DNA of 64,000 nt from Yeosuana aquiaggeris (GTDB lineage Bacteria > Bacteroidota > Bacteroidia > Flavobacteriales > Flavobacteriaceae). The notes under the pieces are model-generated. The model made no database searches and was not told where the DNA came from. It saw nothing but the letters and a program-made list of their open reading frames with translations. Where the stretch lies: positions 124,001-188,000 of the forward strand of contig NZ_JBAWKC010000003.1 of NCBI RefSeq assembly GCF_044003965.1, written 5' to 3'. Position 1 is the stretch's first letter, and each line of letters begins with the position of its first letter. Below are positions 19,100-28,000 of this stretch, in pieces. Position numbers and translations under genes: made by a program.

Positions 19100-20752
19100 A
19101 TGAATAAGGCAATTTTAGCTTCATTTTTTATGACACTTTCATTATTAACAACAAATGCTCAAGACATTCCGCATTTAAAAAAAACAAATAATGTTACTCA
19201 GCTAATAGTAAATAACCAACCATATTTAATGATTGCTGGGGAGGTGCATAACTCTTCGGCGTCAACCATAGAATATATGAAGCCGTTGTTTCCTAAATTA
19301 AAGGCTATGAATTTAAACTCCGTATTTGTGACCTTAGCTTGGGAACAGTTTGAGCCAAATGAGGGAGTTTTTGATTATACACTTGTTGATGCTATTATAG
19401 ACAATGCAAAAGAAAATAATTTAAAAGTATGCTTACTATGGTTTGCCAGTTGGAAAAACGGGGAGTCTAGCTACACGCCAATGTGGGTAAAAAAAGATAT
19501 CAAACGTTTTTTTAGAGTAAAGACAAAAGAAGGAATGGAAATAGAAACGATGTCTCCTTTTTGTGAAGCTACCAAAATTGCCGACGCAAAAGCCTTTGCA
19601 GCTCTTATGAAACACATAAAAGAGGTTGATACTGAACAAACCGTAATTTTAATGCAACCTCAAAACGAGGTTGGGATGTTTCAAGACATAGATTACAACA
19701 ACGTAGCATTAGATTTATTTGAAAAAAATGTTCCGACAGAATTAATGACCTATTTAAAGATAAATAGAAAGCATTTGAATACTTATGTAAGTGAGGCCTG
19801 GTCTAAGTATAACTTTAAAACCTCTGGGACTTGGAAAGAAATATTTGGAGACACCCCTGAGGCAAAAGCATTTTTTACAACTTGGCAATATGCTACTTAT
19901 ATAAATTTTGTAGCAAAGTCGGGCCGCGAGCAATATAACTTGCCCATGATGGTTAATGCTTGGATAGTTCAGAAACCGGAAGATTTGCCTGGTGTTTATC
20001 CAAATGGAGGGCCAGTTTCTAGAGTCATGGATATTTGGAAAGCAGCTGCGCCAGACGTTGATATTCAATCTCCTGATATTTATTTGGAAAACTTTAAAGA
20101 AATAGTAGCCATGTATCATAGAGAAGATAATCCTTTGCTAATTCCAGAGTCAAAGGCAGAAGTTGGAAGAGCTTTTTATGCTTTTGGCGAACACAATGCC
20201 ATCTGTTTTTCGCCTTTTGGTATTGAAGATGCTGCAGATAATTTTGTGTTTACACAATCTTATGAGCTGCTCAATGAGGTGCAACATCTGATAAAAAAAT
20301 ATCAAGGTACTGGTAAAATGCGAGCCGTTCTTCAAGAAGCAGACGAAACCTATAAAGATATTTATTTGGGCGATTACAAAATAAAAGTGATGTATGAAAA
20401 ACCCAACGAACCTTCATTTGGCATTATTATTCAAACTGATACTGATGAATTTATTGTTATAGGGATGAATATGTCTATCTATTTTGATTCAGAGGTAAAA
20501 AATACCATTGGTTATATAGGGCAGGTTTTTGAAGGGAAATATGAAAATGAAAAATGGGTAACAACTCGCATGATGAATGGCGATGAAACCTATCATAATT
20601 CGAGATTAAGAGTATTTGGTAGAACTTTTGAAACTTCAGAAGACTTAGTAAAAAATCAAAAAAAGGAGGGAGAGCCAGATGCCTATTCACCAGCAACTAA
20701 GCAAAAAATTGTAACTCCTGGAATTTATAAAGTGATTACTTATAAACGCTAA
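19100..20752 (+). CDS. GH35-type glycoside hydrolase with DUF5597-like C-terminus
   Basis: A secreted or periplasmic enzyme of 550 residues with a signal peptide (1-20, ending TTNAQ). The (beta/alpha)8 barrel (about 38-360) is GH35-like. The acid/base is likely Glu190 in MQPQNEVGM and the nucleophile Glu350 in LLIPESKAE. The C-terminal part (about 400-550) matches the DUF5597 domain often attached to this subgroup. GH35 is classed as beta-galactosidase, but at least one characterised member with this sort of layout acts on beta-1,2-glucosides, as I recall. With the GH144-like gene at 14610, a beta-1,2-glucan role is possible. Galactosidase activity remains the alternative. Confidence 0.78.
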   Translation: MNKAILASFFMTLSLLTTNAQDIPHLKKTNNVTQLIVNNQPYLMIAGEVHNSSASTIEYMKPLFPKLKAMNLNSVFVTLAWEQFEPNEGVFDYTLVDAIIDNAKENNLKVCLLWFASWKNGESSYTPMWVKKDIKRFFRVKTKEGMEIETMSPFCEATKIADAKAFAALMKHIKEVDTEQTVILMQPQNEVGMFQDIDYNNVALDLFEKNVPTELMTYLKINRKHLNTYVSEAWSKYNFKTSGTWKEIFGDTPEAKAFFTTWQYATYINFVAKSGREQYNLPMMVNAWIVQKPEDLPGVYPNGGPVSRVMDIWKAAAPDVDIQSPDIYLENFKEIVAMYHREDNPLLIPESKAEVGRAFYAFGEHNAICFSPFGIEDAADNFVFTQSYELLNEVQHLIKKYQGTGKMRAVLQEADETYKDIYLGDYKIKVMYEKPNEPSFGIIIQTDTDEFIVIGMNMSIYFDSEVKNTIGYIGQVFEGKYENEKWVTTRMMNGDETYHNSRLRVFGRTFETSEDLVKNQKKEGEPDAYSPATKQKIVTPGIYKVITYKR

Positions 20753-21140
20753 GTAGTTTATATATTACTTCAATTTAATAAGATAGGCCGTTATTAAGCA
20801 ATATTATTTTTATAAATAATTACAATTGGTTGTACTCAAAGAGAAATTTGAATCTTTAAAATTGTTTGAATTTATATTTAAACTAATGATTTAGCCTTTT
20901 AATATTGAATCAAATTTATCTAATTCTGAAATTAGTAATAGGTTCGACATTTTTTATGTTCACTCTGCTAGTTGTATTAGTTATGAAAAGCTGGATATGT
21001 TTTGAATTATAATTTTCAAGTTTAATGTTTCAAAAAACTCAAGAGTTTGATTTGAAGTCAGGTCTGTCTGGTTCGATTGTTACACATCGATGTGCACATT
21101 TATAAATCAAAATAATCCTTTTTATTAATCATACAAGTTA
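20753..21140. other. Intergenic region between PUL and esterase gene
   Basis: 388 bases with no gene, between two convergent genes. It contains the right copy of the dispersed repeat (21013-21074) and, just after it, a perfect 12-base palindrome CACATCGATGTG (21083-21094). No clear terminator with a T tract is visible. Confidence 0.6.
21013..21074 (+). repeat. Dispersed repeat, right copy flanking the PUL
   Basis: Same orientation as 7351-7412, with six differences in 62 bases and the shared core GATTTGAAGTCAGGTCT. Unlike the left copy it is not followed by the CAACC hairpin. Confidence 0.75.
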
Positions 21141-22403
21141 CTAACCTTTATTAGTTTTTTCTTTAAGTTCTTCAATTCTTTGCTTGTAATCATCATTAGC
21201 ATTTATTTCATACGCTTTAGTTACAAATTTTAAAGCATTTTTAAAATCATCCATTCTTTCATAATAATCGGCCATAGAATCGTAGCTATTGGGACTATTT
21301 GGGTAATACTCAATGGTAAGTTCAAAGTACATCTTTGCTCTTTCCATTTGGCCCATATCCATACTCATGTAACCCTGCATATTTATTAAGAATTCGGGAA
21401 AAGGAGGTACAGCGTAGCCGAAATGCGTTTCAAGTTTATGTTGTCGATACCTAACAATCTTATTAATTTCATCTGCAGTGGTAGTTGGCATATTATATTT
21501 ATCAGTATTTTCCATTTGATACCATTCAAAAAGTGAAATTAAACCGTCCATGATAGATGGAAAAGGAATTGTACCATGTATATCCCTGGGGTAAAATTTC
21601 CAGTCAAAAGACAATTCGTTTTTAGCATTTTGCTTTACCAATTTTGAAAAGGCAATATTCGAACGGGCGAACAAAGTGAAATCTGTTGTATCCTGCATTA
21701 CATTGTCTATCGTTATTTGCGAGTTCTGCATATGCAATTGTCCACTTAAAGACATAAATAAGGCTTTTCCTTTATAATTCTGACTTGAAAGTATTTCTCG
21801 TGATTCATTTATTAATTTTTGATCGTCCCAATCAAGACTTGGGTCGATGGCTAAATAATTTGAAAATAATTGTGGGTGATGAATTAGGGTGTAAATAGTA
21901 AATAAGCCTCCATAAGAATGACCAATTAAGGTTCTAAAATTAGTAACAGGATATTTTTTTTCTACAAATGGAATTAGTTCAGTCTCTATGAATTTACTGA
22001 AATTAGCTGCCTCTCCGTTTTCTTGTTTAAAAGGACTTCCATACATCTCAGTTACTTTTGAAGTTGTTAAGTCACGCATTCTGTTTTTATCGTTTGAAAT
22101 GCCAACAATAACCATTTCAGGTGTAAAACCACCACTATAATAGTTTTGTAAATCATTCACTGTAGGGAGAAATACTTCTCCATCCAAAATATATACTACT
22201 GGATATTTCTCATTTTTATTAGCGTTGTAATCCGCAGGGAGTTGCACATAAATTTTCCTGTATTCTTTAAGGCTTTCGGAATATATGCTATCCAAAGCAC
22301 CAACTTTTTGTAAAAATTGATTGTTTTTATTTGTTTGGGACTGTACAAATTGTAAAGAAAAGATTACAGAACCTGTAATTAAAAATATTTTAATTCTATT
22401 CAT
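21141..22403 (-). CDS. Secreted alpha/beta-hydrolase, esterase D family, with TPR tail
   Basis: An exported protein of 420 residues (signal peptide about 1-22, ending FVQSQ). The esterase D/IroE-like hydrolase domain (about 45-305) has nucleophile motif GHSYGG (about residue 165) and a probable catalytic His in RDIHGTIP. The C-terminal 100 residues look like TPR helices (MGQMERAKMYFELTIEYYPNSPNSYDSMADYY is split here by family pattern: MAKMYFEL-like then YDSMADYYERM). This family includes siderophore and feruloyl esterases, but no substrate can be assigned. It lies downstream of an S41 peptidase with a similar TPR-like tail, on the same strand. Confidence 0.82.
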   Translation of the reverse strand: MNRIKIFLITGSVIFSLQFVQSQTNKNNQFLQKVGALDSIYSESLKEYRKIYVQLPADYNANKNEKYPVVYILDGEVFLPTVNDLQNYYSGGFTPEMVIVGISNDKNRMRDLTTSKVTEMYGSPFKQENGEAANFSKFIETELIPFVEKKYPVTNFRTLIGHSYGGLFTIYTLIHHPQLFSNYLAIDPSLDWDDQKLINESREILSSQNYKGKALFMSLSGQLHMQNSQITIDNVMQDTTDFTLFARSNIAFSKLVKQNAKNELSFDWKFYPRDIHGTIPFPSIMDGLISLFEWYQMENTDKYNMPTTTADEINKIVRYRQHKLETHFGYAVPPFPEFLINMQGYMSMDMGQMERAKMYFELTIEYYPNSPNSYDSMADYYERMDDFKNALKFVTKAYEINANDDYKQRIEELKEKTNKG

Positions 22404-22517
22404 GATTTGTTTGTTAGTAATTAATTGGTTTTATTTGATTTGTAAGACGTAAAAATCGGAAGTTGAATGTTTGTCAGTTCGTTATTTAATTAAAATCTAA
22501 GTATAAATTTTATACAA

Positions 22518-23915
22518 TTATTTATGTTTCAACTTCTGTTTTACTATTTCTAAATTTTTCTGAAATAATTCCAGATTTCTATCCTCATTTATAATAGCAA
22601 TATCAACGGCTTGTTGATAGTTCTTCAGGGAAGCTTCTAAATGGCCATTTATCATTAGCAATTCAGCATAACTATCAAATGCATTTGCAGAGTTTTGATA
22701 GAGAATTGCATTGGCTCTCAAAATCGATTCAGCTATTTTTGGTTTTTTGTATGTTAGTAAATAGTCATAACCTAGGTTGTTGATGTCTCCTTCGTTAAAC
22801 AAATTAGCTTCTTGACATTTTTTTAATTTTTCAAAAATCATGTCGTCTGTTTCTCCAACTGTGTAGTGGTCAAGTTGGTTGCTTAAATCCGTAAACAACT
22901 GGTTGAATTTTTTATTTCTTTGGGCCCTATAAGTTTCTGCGGCTTTCTGGGCTAAGGCAAGTGTTTTATCATAAGTATCTTCAACGTTTGTTGCCACTTC
23001 TGGAATGACTCCAACGCCTTCCCAATTAGTTTTAGTAACTGGATTAATTGCTTTTCCTGTTGGAATAAAAACGCTCAAATTATCATTGATTCTCATACTA
23101 CGTCCCGGATTAGCACCTCCACCAGTGGTCTGTCCTACTAACGTTGCCCTTTTTTGAGTTTGCATATTATATGAGAATTCTTCTGCTCCAGAGAAAGTTC
23201 TTTCGCTTGTCATAATAAATAAGGGAATATCTTGCATTTTTTGTCCTCCAACGTCCTCCAATGTCCAAAACTCTTCTGTTTTATTTCCCTCTCTCCAATA
23301 CAGGCTATTCAAAAGTAATTTCTGATTAAAGAAATAACTACATAGGTACTGAACCATGCTTGGGCTGCCCCCTCCATTTTTACTCAAGTCAATAATAATT
23401 GCATCTGTTCTTGACATTAATTTCATATAAGCATCAGCAATGTCCTTTCCAGTTTCTATTCCAGCAAAACCTCTTAAATCCAAATAACCTATATTTCCTT
23501 CCAGAATTTGAACAGTTTTGAATCCTGCATTTGATAGTCTGGATCTGTCCATTCTAGCAATATGTTCGTCAATCATGCTTTCCTGAGCTGTTTCTGAAGT
23601 CATATTTGGTTGATTTGACCGAATACGCATATGCTTATCCTTATTAATAGCTTGTACTGACTTTGTCAAGGCTGCCGCAAAAGTTTCGTTATTTTTAATC
23701 GAATCAAAATAACCATCTAACATTTGGGTCTTAATATGTTGTTCGGTCAGTTTTGCTACTTCAGGAAATACATAATAATCATTCATTAATTGCGACAGGT
23801 TTTGAATCACCTCTTCCTTATATTTATTGGTTAATGAATGGTCCTGTGCTTTAGATAAATTCACAGTTATAAATAATGCTATAAACAGGATGAATAGTCG
23901 GGTATTGATTTTCAT
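22518..23915 (-). CDS. S41 family C-terminal-processing-type peptidase with TPR-like tail
   Basis: An exported serine peptidase of the S41 (tail-specific/IRBP-like) family, 465 residues from the chosen start. The Met at 23915 gives a proper signal peptide ending NLSKAQ. An upstream in-frame Met at 23957 would lie within the predicted -7 element, so I rejected it. An N-terminal helical domain (about 25-120) precedes the S41 core: NIGYLDLRGFAG, DLSKNGGGSPSMV, the catalytic Ser in RTFSGAEEF and the Lys/Gln region ATLVGQTTGGGANPG. The last 80 residues are TPR-like. Housekeeping proteolysis or export-linked processing is possible; the substrate is unknown. Confidence 0.82.
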   Translation of the reverse strand: MKINTRLFILFIALFITVNLSKAQDHSLTNKYKEEVIQNLSQLMNDYYVFPEVAKLTEQHIKTQMLDGYFDSIKNNETFAAALTKSVQAINKDKHMRIRSNQPNMTSETAQESMIDEHIARMDRSRLSNAGFKTVQILEGNIGYLDLRGFAGIETGKDIADAYMKLMSRTDAIIIDLSKNGGGSPSMVQYLCSYFFNQKLLLNSLYWREGNKTEEFWTLEDVGGQKMQDIPLFIMTSERTFSGAEEFSYNMQTQKRATLVGQTTGGGANPGRSMRINDNLSVFIPTGKAINPVTKTNWEGVGVIPEVATNVEDTYDKTLALAQKAAETYRAQRNKKFNQLFTDLSNQLDHYTVGETDDMIFEKLKKCQEANLFNEGDINNLGYDYLLTYKKPKIAESILRANAILYQNSANAFDSYAELLMINGHLEASLKNYQQAVDIAIINEDRNLELFQKNLEIVKQKLKHK

Positions 23916-23954
23916 TTTTCTTATTTGGTTGTTTTTTATTCTGCTTCTCTTTTT

Positions 23955-23962
23955 CAAATGTT
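23955..23962 (-). promoter_or_regulatory. Predicted -7 element of the S41 peptidase gene
   Basis: AACATTTG on the minus strand is one base off TAnnTTTG and sits about 40 bases before the preferred start at 23915. It supports that start over the upstream one. Confidence 0.4.
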
Positions 23963-24064
23963 TTGGTTCTTTTTCAGGTTGCTTTATCTTTTATTTCTCT
24001 TGTAAACGAGATATTGTGCTAAGTATAATTTAATAATCATAGGGTTTTAATGCTTTCAAAATTT

Positions 24065-24493
24065 TTATTTGAGGTTTGATAAAATTTTATTCAAGGTAAT
24101 GTCAAGCTGAATTAATTCTTCTTCTGTAATACCTGAAAACGCTTTTTCCCTATTGGCTACTATTACAGGTTCTAGTTTTTTTAATACTTCTGTTCCTTTG
24201 GGAGTAATTTCTATTTTAAATCTTCTGCGATCTTCCGTATTCATTGATCTTTTGAGAAATTTTTTATTAACCATGAGGTCAATCATTCGGGTTAGTGAAG
24301 CATTATCCTTAAAAACCAAATCCGCAATTTCTTTTTGGTTCAATTCAGGGAAAGCATTAAGATATTGTAGGATTAATTTTTGATCAATGGTGATATCATC
24401 AACCACTTTTAAAAAATTATGATTCGCGAATTTTCTATAACTTTTTATGGTTTTTTCAATGGTATAAAAAACTGTTTTAGATGGAATCTTCAT
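24065..24493 (-). CDS. MarR family transcriptional regulator
   Basis: A winged-helix repressor-type protein of 142 residues. The recognition region reads LNQKEIADLVFKDNASLTRM (about 50-70) and the wing RRFKIEITPKG (about 95-105). A perfect TTGATATATCAA dyad next to the gene's own -7 element suggests autorepression. It is the first gene of a leftward group with an S41 peptidase and an esterase, which it may control. The inducer is unknown. Confidence 0.9.
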   Translation of the reverse strand: MKIPSKTVFYTIEKTIKSYRKFANHNFLKVVDDITIDQKLILQYLNAFPELNQKEIADLVFKDNASLTRMIDLMVNKKFLKRSMNTEDRRRFKIEITPKGTEVLKKLEPVIVANREKAFSGITEEELIQLDITLNKILSNLK

Positions 24494-24509
24494 ATTTATG
24501 TATTTGACA

Positions 24510-24530
24510 CAAATATAATTGATATATCAA
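24510..24530 (-). promoter_or_regulatory. MarR gene promoter with overlapping operator
   Basis: On the minus strand, TATATTTG (24517-24510) is a perfect -7 element. The perfect dyad TTGATATATCAA (24519-24530) lies immediately upstream, inside the -33/-7 spacer, where a bound repressor would block polymerase. Confidence 0.6.
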
Positions 24531-24998
24531 ATAAAAAAAATATTTTACTATTTTTTTAAATTTTCATCAGGATTATTTAATCTTCGAGTTTACAACATGT
24601 TTGTATTAAGATTTGCTACAACTGTAAAATCGAAGGTTTTTCATTTGTAACAAATCATTTGATGGAATGTTGGTCGTTATTATTTTGTTTAAAAGGGCAT
24701 GGCGTATATGCCATATTACTTGTATTAATTTAAAAAATCATCTTTTTAGGCCTATCAATTAACTTTGATAATTGTCCTACCGATAGTCCAAGTGATACAG
24801 ACTATTTAAAAAATCCACCAATCCTCTCCTTTATTCTTTCTGCTTATAGTATTTATTTTGTGTTTTAATCTATCTATCAACTATTCTATTAGAGAAATAG
24901 TTAAATAAAATTACGCTCACATAAAGTAAATTACAATACGCTTTATGAGTGTCTTTAATCATTAAATACTAATAATTATAAGCCTTTTTAAACATGAT
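24531..24998. other. Intergenic region between MarR and P-ATPase genes
   Basis: About 470 bases with no convincing gene. A short dyad, ATGGC-GTATAT-GCCAT, is present near 24700. The right end leads into the Fnr-like promoter of the P-type ATPase. Nothing else is recognised. Confidence 0.5.
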
Positions 24999-25043
24999 AA
25001 TGACCTATATCATTTCTTAAATTATTTTCTAGCAATACATTAT
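24999..25043 (+). promoter_or_regulatory. Fnr-like box and -7 element, P-ATPase promoter
   Basis: AATGAC-CTAT-ATCATTTC (core 25001-25012) followed after 23 bases by TACATTAT (25036-25043). Dyad centre 69.5 bases before the start codon at 25076. Same layout as 18 other sites in this island. Confidence 0.75.
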
Positions 25044-25075
25044 GCCAATAAACCAATAGTAATTATCGGGCAAAA

Positions 25076-27730
25076 ATGATAAATAATGCCTTCGCTATTT
25101 CTTCTAAGAATGTAGCCGCAAAACTTAAAACAGCTATTGATAAAGGGTTATGTTCAAAGGAGGCTGCAAAGCGACTACTATATTATAAGCGAAATGAAGT
25201 CCTTAAAAAAAAGAAACAGAGCAAAGGACTCATTTTAGCCAAACAATTTATTGACCCAATTATTTTTATTCTAATAATAGCCACTATACTGGCCTTTTTA
25301 TTTCAAGATTGGCTTGAAGGAATTGCCATATTGATAGTTGTGATTATAACAACAATGATTGGGTTTTTTATGGAATTGCAGGCGAGAAAATCTTTAGAAA
25401 CACTTCATAAAATAAATTTAAGTCATTTATTTTCTCGAGTTATAAGAGATGGTAAGATCATTAGAGAAAAAACAATAATGTTGGTTCCAGGAGATATTAT
25501 TCTTCTTGAAAGAGGTGATGTTGTTCCGGCAGATGCGCGCCTCATTGTAGTAGAAAACTTAATGATTAAAGAAGCTACTTTAACGGGTGAGAGCCTTCCT
25601 ATAGACAAACAAACGAACGCATTAAGGTCTTCAAATACACCTATAACAGAACAAAACAACATGGTCTTTAAAGGGACGACTGTCTTTTCAGGAAGAGGAA
25701 AAGCCATCGTAGTAGCAACAGGAATGAATACTCAATTGGGTATTATCCAACAATTGGCGATAAATGCAAAAATAGCCCATACGCCTCTTGAAAAAAAGTT
25801 AAACAAATTAAGTAAGAAACTCATTTGGCTAACCCTTATTTTGGCCATTTTAATAGTCTTTTCTGGTATTGTGAGAGGAAATGACATGCTTCTTATGTTT
25901 CAAACAGGAATGGCGCTAGCAGTTGCCACCATACCCGAAGGTTTACCAATAGTGGCAACCATTGCGCTGGCACACGGTATGCTTAGGTTATCAAAAAAAA
26001 ATATTATTATAAAAAATTTAGAAGATGTTGAAACTTTAGGAGCAACCAATATAATTTGTACCGATAAAACAGGAACCCTTACTGAAGATGAAATGAAAGT
26101 ACAAACACTTGTACTTGGAAGCCAACTTACAGAAGAAATTTGTGCTCACGAAAATCACATATCATCAAAGGTAACTTCAAAAAATGATTTTGAAACTTTA
26201 GTTATGACTAGTGTACTTTGTAATGACGTATCATTAAAACCACATGAAAGACATGGAGACTCTATTGACTTGTCTTTGTTAGATTTTGCAGAGAAAAATG
26301 GGTTTAATCTTGAAGCTATTAGAAATAAGAATGCTGAAATTTTTAAAATCCCATTTAACACCAAAAGCAAGATGATGATAACCGTCAATTCTAATCAAGT
26401 TGGTTATGGTATTTATGTGAAGGGTGCTTTTGAAAATATTCTCAGTGGTTGTAACCGAATATTGAAAAATGGAAAACCTGAAGTATTCATTAATAAAAAG
26501 GAATGGTTTGATATAGTTAACAACTTAGCTTCAAAAGGGTTACGAACTTTGGCTTTTGCTTATAAAAAAACAGTTTCTAAACCTAAAAAAAAGATCTTGT
26601 TTAACCATTTTATTTTTTTAGGTGTTATTGGCTTTGTTGATCCTGCCAGAAAAGACATTAAGCCCATTATCAAAAGTTATAAACAAGCTGGAATTAAGGT
26701 AATCATGGTTACGGGCGACCATCCTGGTACCGCAAAAAAAATAGCTATAGATATTGGATTATTATCCACAAATGCAACAGAAGATACGGTGATCTTAGGT
26801 AATGACTTTAAAAGCACAGGTGCACTCTCTGAGAATAAGAAACACCAATTTCTTAATGCTTCAGTTTTTGCAAGAGTCACTCCTGAACAAAAAATAAATA
26901 TTATTAGCTTCTTTCAGGAAAACAATAATATTGTAGGAATGATAGGTGATGGCATTAATGATATTCCTGCATTAATAAAAGCAGATGTTGGTATTGCAAT
27001 GGGAATTCGCGGCACCGATGCCGCAAGAGAAGCTGCGGATATTATTCTTATAGATGATAAATTTACAGCGACCGAATTAGCCATAAAGCAAGGAAGAATT
27101 ATTTTTCAGAACATTCGTCAGTTTGTAGTGTATCTTTTATCTAGCAATTTTGCCGAAATACTCTCTGTAGGTGTAGCAGCCATTTTAAACTTGCCAACGC
27201 CTTTATTACCTTTACAAATTCTATTTTTAAATCTTATTACCGATATATTTCCTGCTTTGGCAATAGGCTTGGGTAAAGGTGAAAAAACGATTATGAAACT
27301 ATCACCTAAAAACCCCAAAGAACCTATAATGACAAAACAATTATGGCATACCACTATAATTTATGGGATCACTATAAGTTTAGCTGTTTTGGGAATTACC
27401 ATTTATTCTCATGTTGTATTAGAACTTTCAACAAATCAAATAAACAATATGGGATTTTATACCCTGATATTAGCTCAATTACTTAATGTTTTTAATATGC
27501 CTGCGCGGTATTTGTCATTCTTTAAAAATGAAATCACCTCCAATTTATATATTTGGGGTGCCATTGCTTTATGCTTGTGTTTAACTTATTTGGCATATAT
27601 TACACCAGCAGTCTCTAAATCACTTTCTTTAGTGACTCTGTCTTCAAGTCAGTTATTAACTATATTAATCTTTAGTATGGGTTCTCTTATTTTGGCTCAA
27701 ATCATTAAACGTCTGGGCGGTACAATTTGA
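25076..27730 (+). CDS. P-type cation ATPase, Ca2+-transporting (P2) type
   Basis: Inner-membrane ion pump of 884 residues. The phosphorylated Asp330 lies in ICTDKTGTLT. The actuator motif TLTGES, the hinge VTGDHPGTA and MIGDGINDIPAL are all present. The N-terminal cation-ATPase domain starts near residue 15, and about ten membrane helices are visible. In M4 PEGLP and in M6 NLITDIFPA fit the P2A/P2B Ca2+-type pumps (PMA1/PacL-like), although substrate choice by sequence alone is uncertain. It is monocistronic, with an Fnr-like promoter, and is the first gene of the stress island. Confidence 0.88.
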   Translation: MINNAFAISSKNVAAKLKTAIDKGLCSKEAAKRLLYYKRNEVLKKKKQSKGLILAKQFIDPIIFILIIATILAFLFQDWLEGIAILIVVIITTMIGFFMELQARKSLETLHKINLSHLFSRVIRDGKIIREKTIMLVPGDIILLERGDVVPADARLIVVENLMIKEATLTGESLPIDKQTNALRSSNTPITEQNNMVFKGTTVFSGRGKAIVVATGMNTQLGIIQQLAINAKIAHTPLEKKLNKLSKKLIWLTLILAILIVFSGIVRGNDMLLMFQTGMALAVATIPEGLPIVATIALAHGMLRLSKKNIIIKNLEDVETLGATNIICTDKTGTLTEDEMKVQTLVLGSQLTEEICAHENHISSKVTSKNDFETLVMTSVLCNDVSLKPHERHGDSIDLSLLDFAEKNGFNLEAIRNKNAEIFKIPFNTKSKMMITVNSNQVGYGIYVKGAFENILSGCNRILKNGKPEVFINKKEWFDIVNNLASKGLRTLAFAYKKTVSKPKKKILFNHFIFLGVIGFVDPARKDIKPIIKSYKQAGIKVIMVTGDHPGTAKKIAIDIGLLSTNATEDTVILGNDFKSTGALSENKKHQFLNASVFARVTPEQKINIISFFQENNNIVGMIGDGINDIPALIKADVGIAMGIRGTDAAREAADIILIDDKFTATELAIKQGRIIFQNIRQFVVYLLSSNFAEILSVGVAAILNLPTPLLPLQILFLNLITDIFPALAIGLGKGEKTIMKLSPKNPKEPIMTKQLWHTTIIYGITISLAVLGITIYSHVVLELSTNQINNMGFYTLILAQLLNVFNMPARYLSFFKNEITSNLYIWGAIALCLCLTYLAYITPAVSKSLSLVTLSSSQLLTILIFSMGSLILAQIIKRLGGTI

Positions 27731-28000
27731 AATTGATGTACTATTATTTTATTTATTATCTCAGGACCATCTTTCTCAGTAATTTTAACAGTAAACTGAG
27801 GTGTAATACTGCGCTTTCTTTCAAATTGCGGTGAGTCCTTTTAAGATGCTTATCACCCAAAACATTTATGCAATTATCATGTGAAAATGATAAGCAATAT
27901 TTATTTTCTATTTTAGAAATACAGGAATTTTCAACCCTTTGGCACTTTTCTAGGTTTTTCGGAGTAAATTTGGGCGTTATCTAAAATTGATCAAAAAAAT

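Noticed and set aside
24699..24714. Dyad ATGGC-GTATAT-GCCAT
   Set aside because: Isolated, without a nearby promoter element or a second copy; it is mentioned only in the intergenic entry.
27936..27956. TTTGGCACTTTTCTAGG, which looks like a sigma-54 site
   Set aside because: It points into the 3' end of a convergent gene, and the -12 half is poor (GG, not GC).
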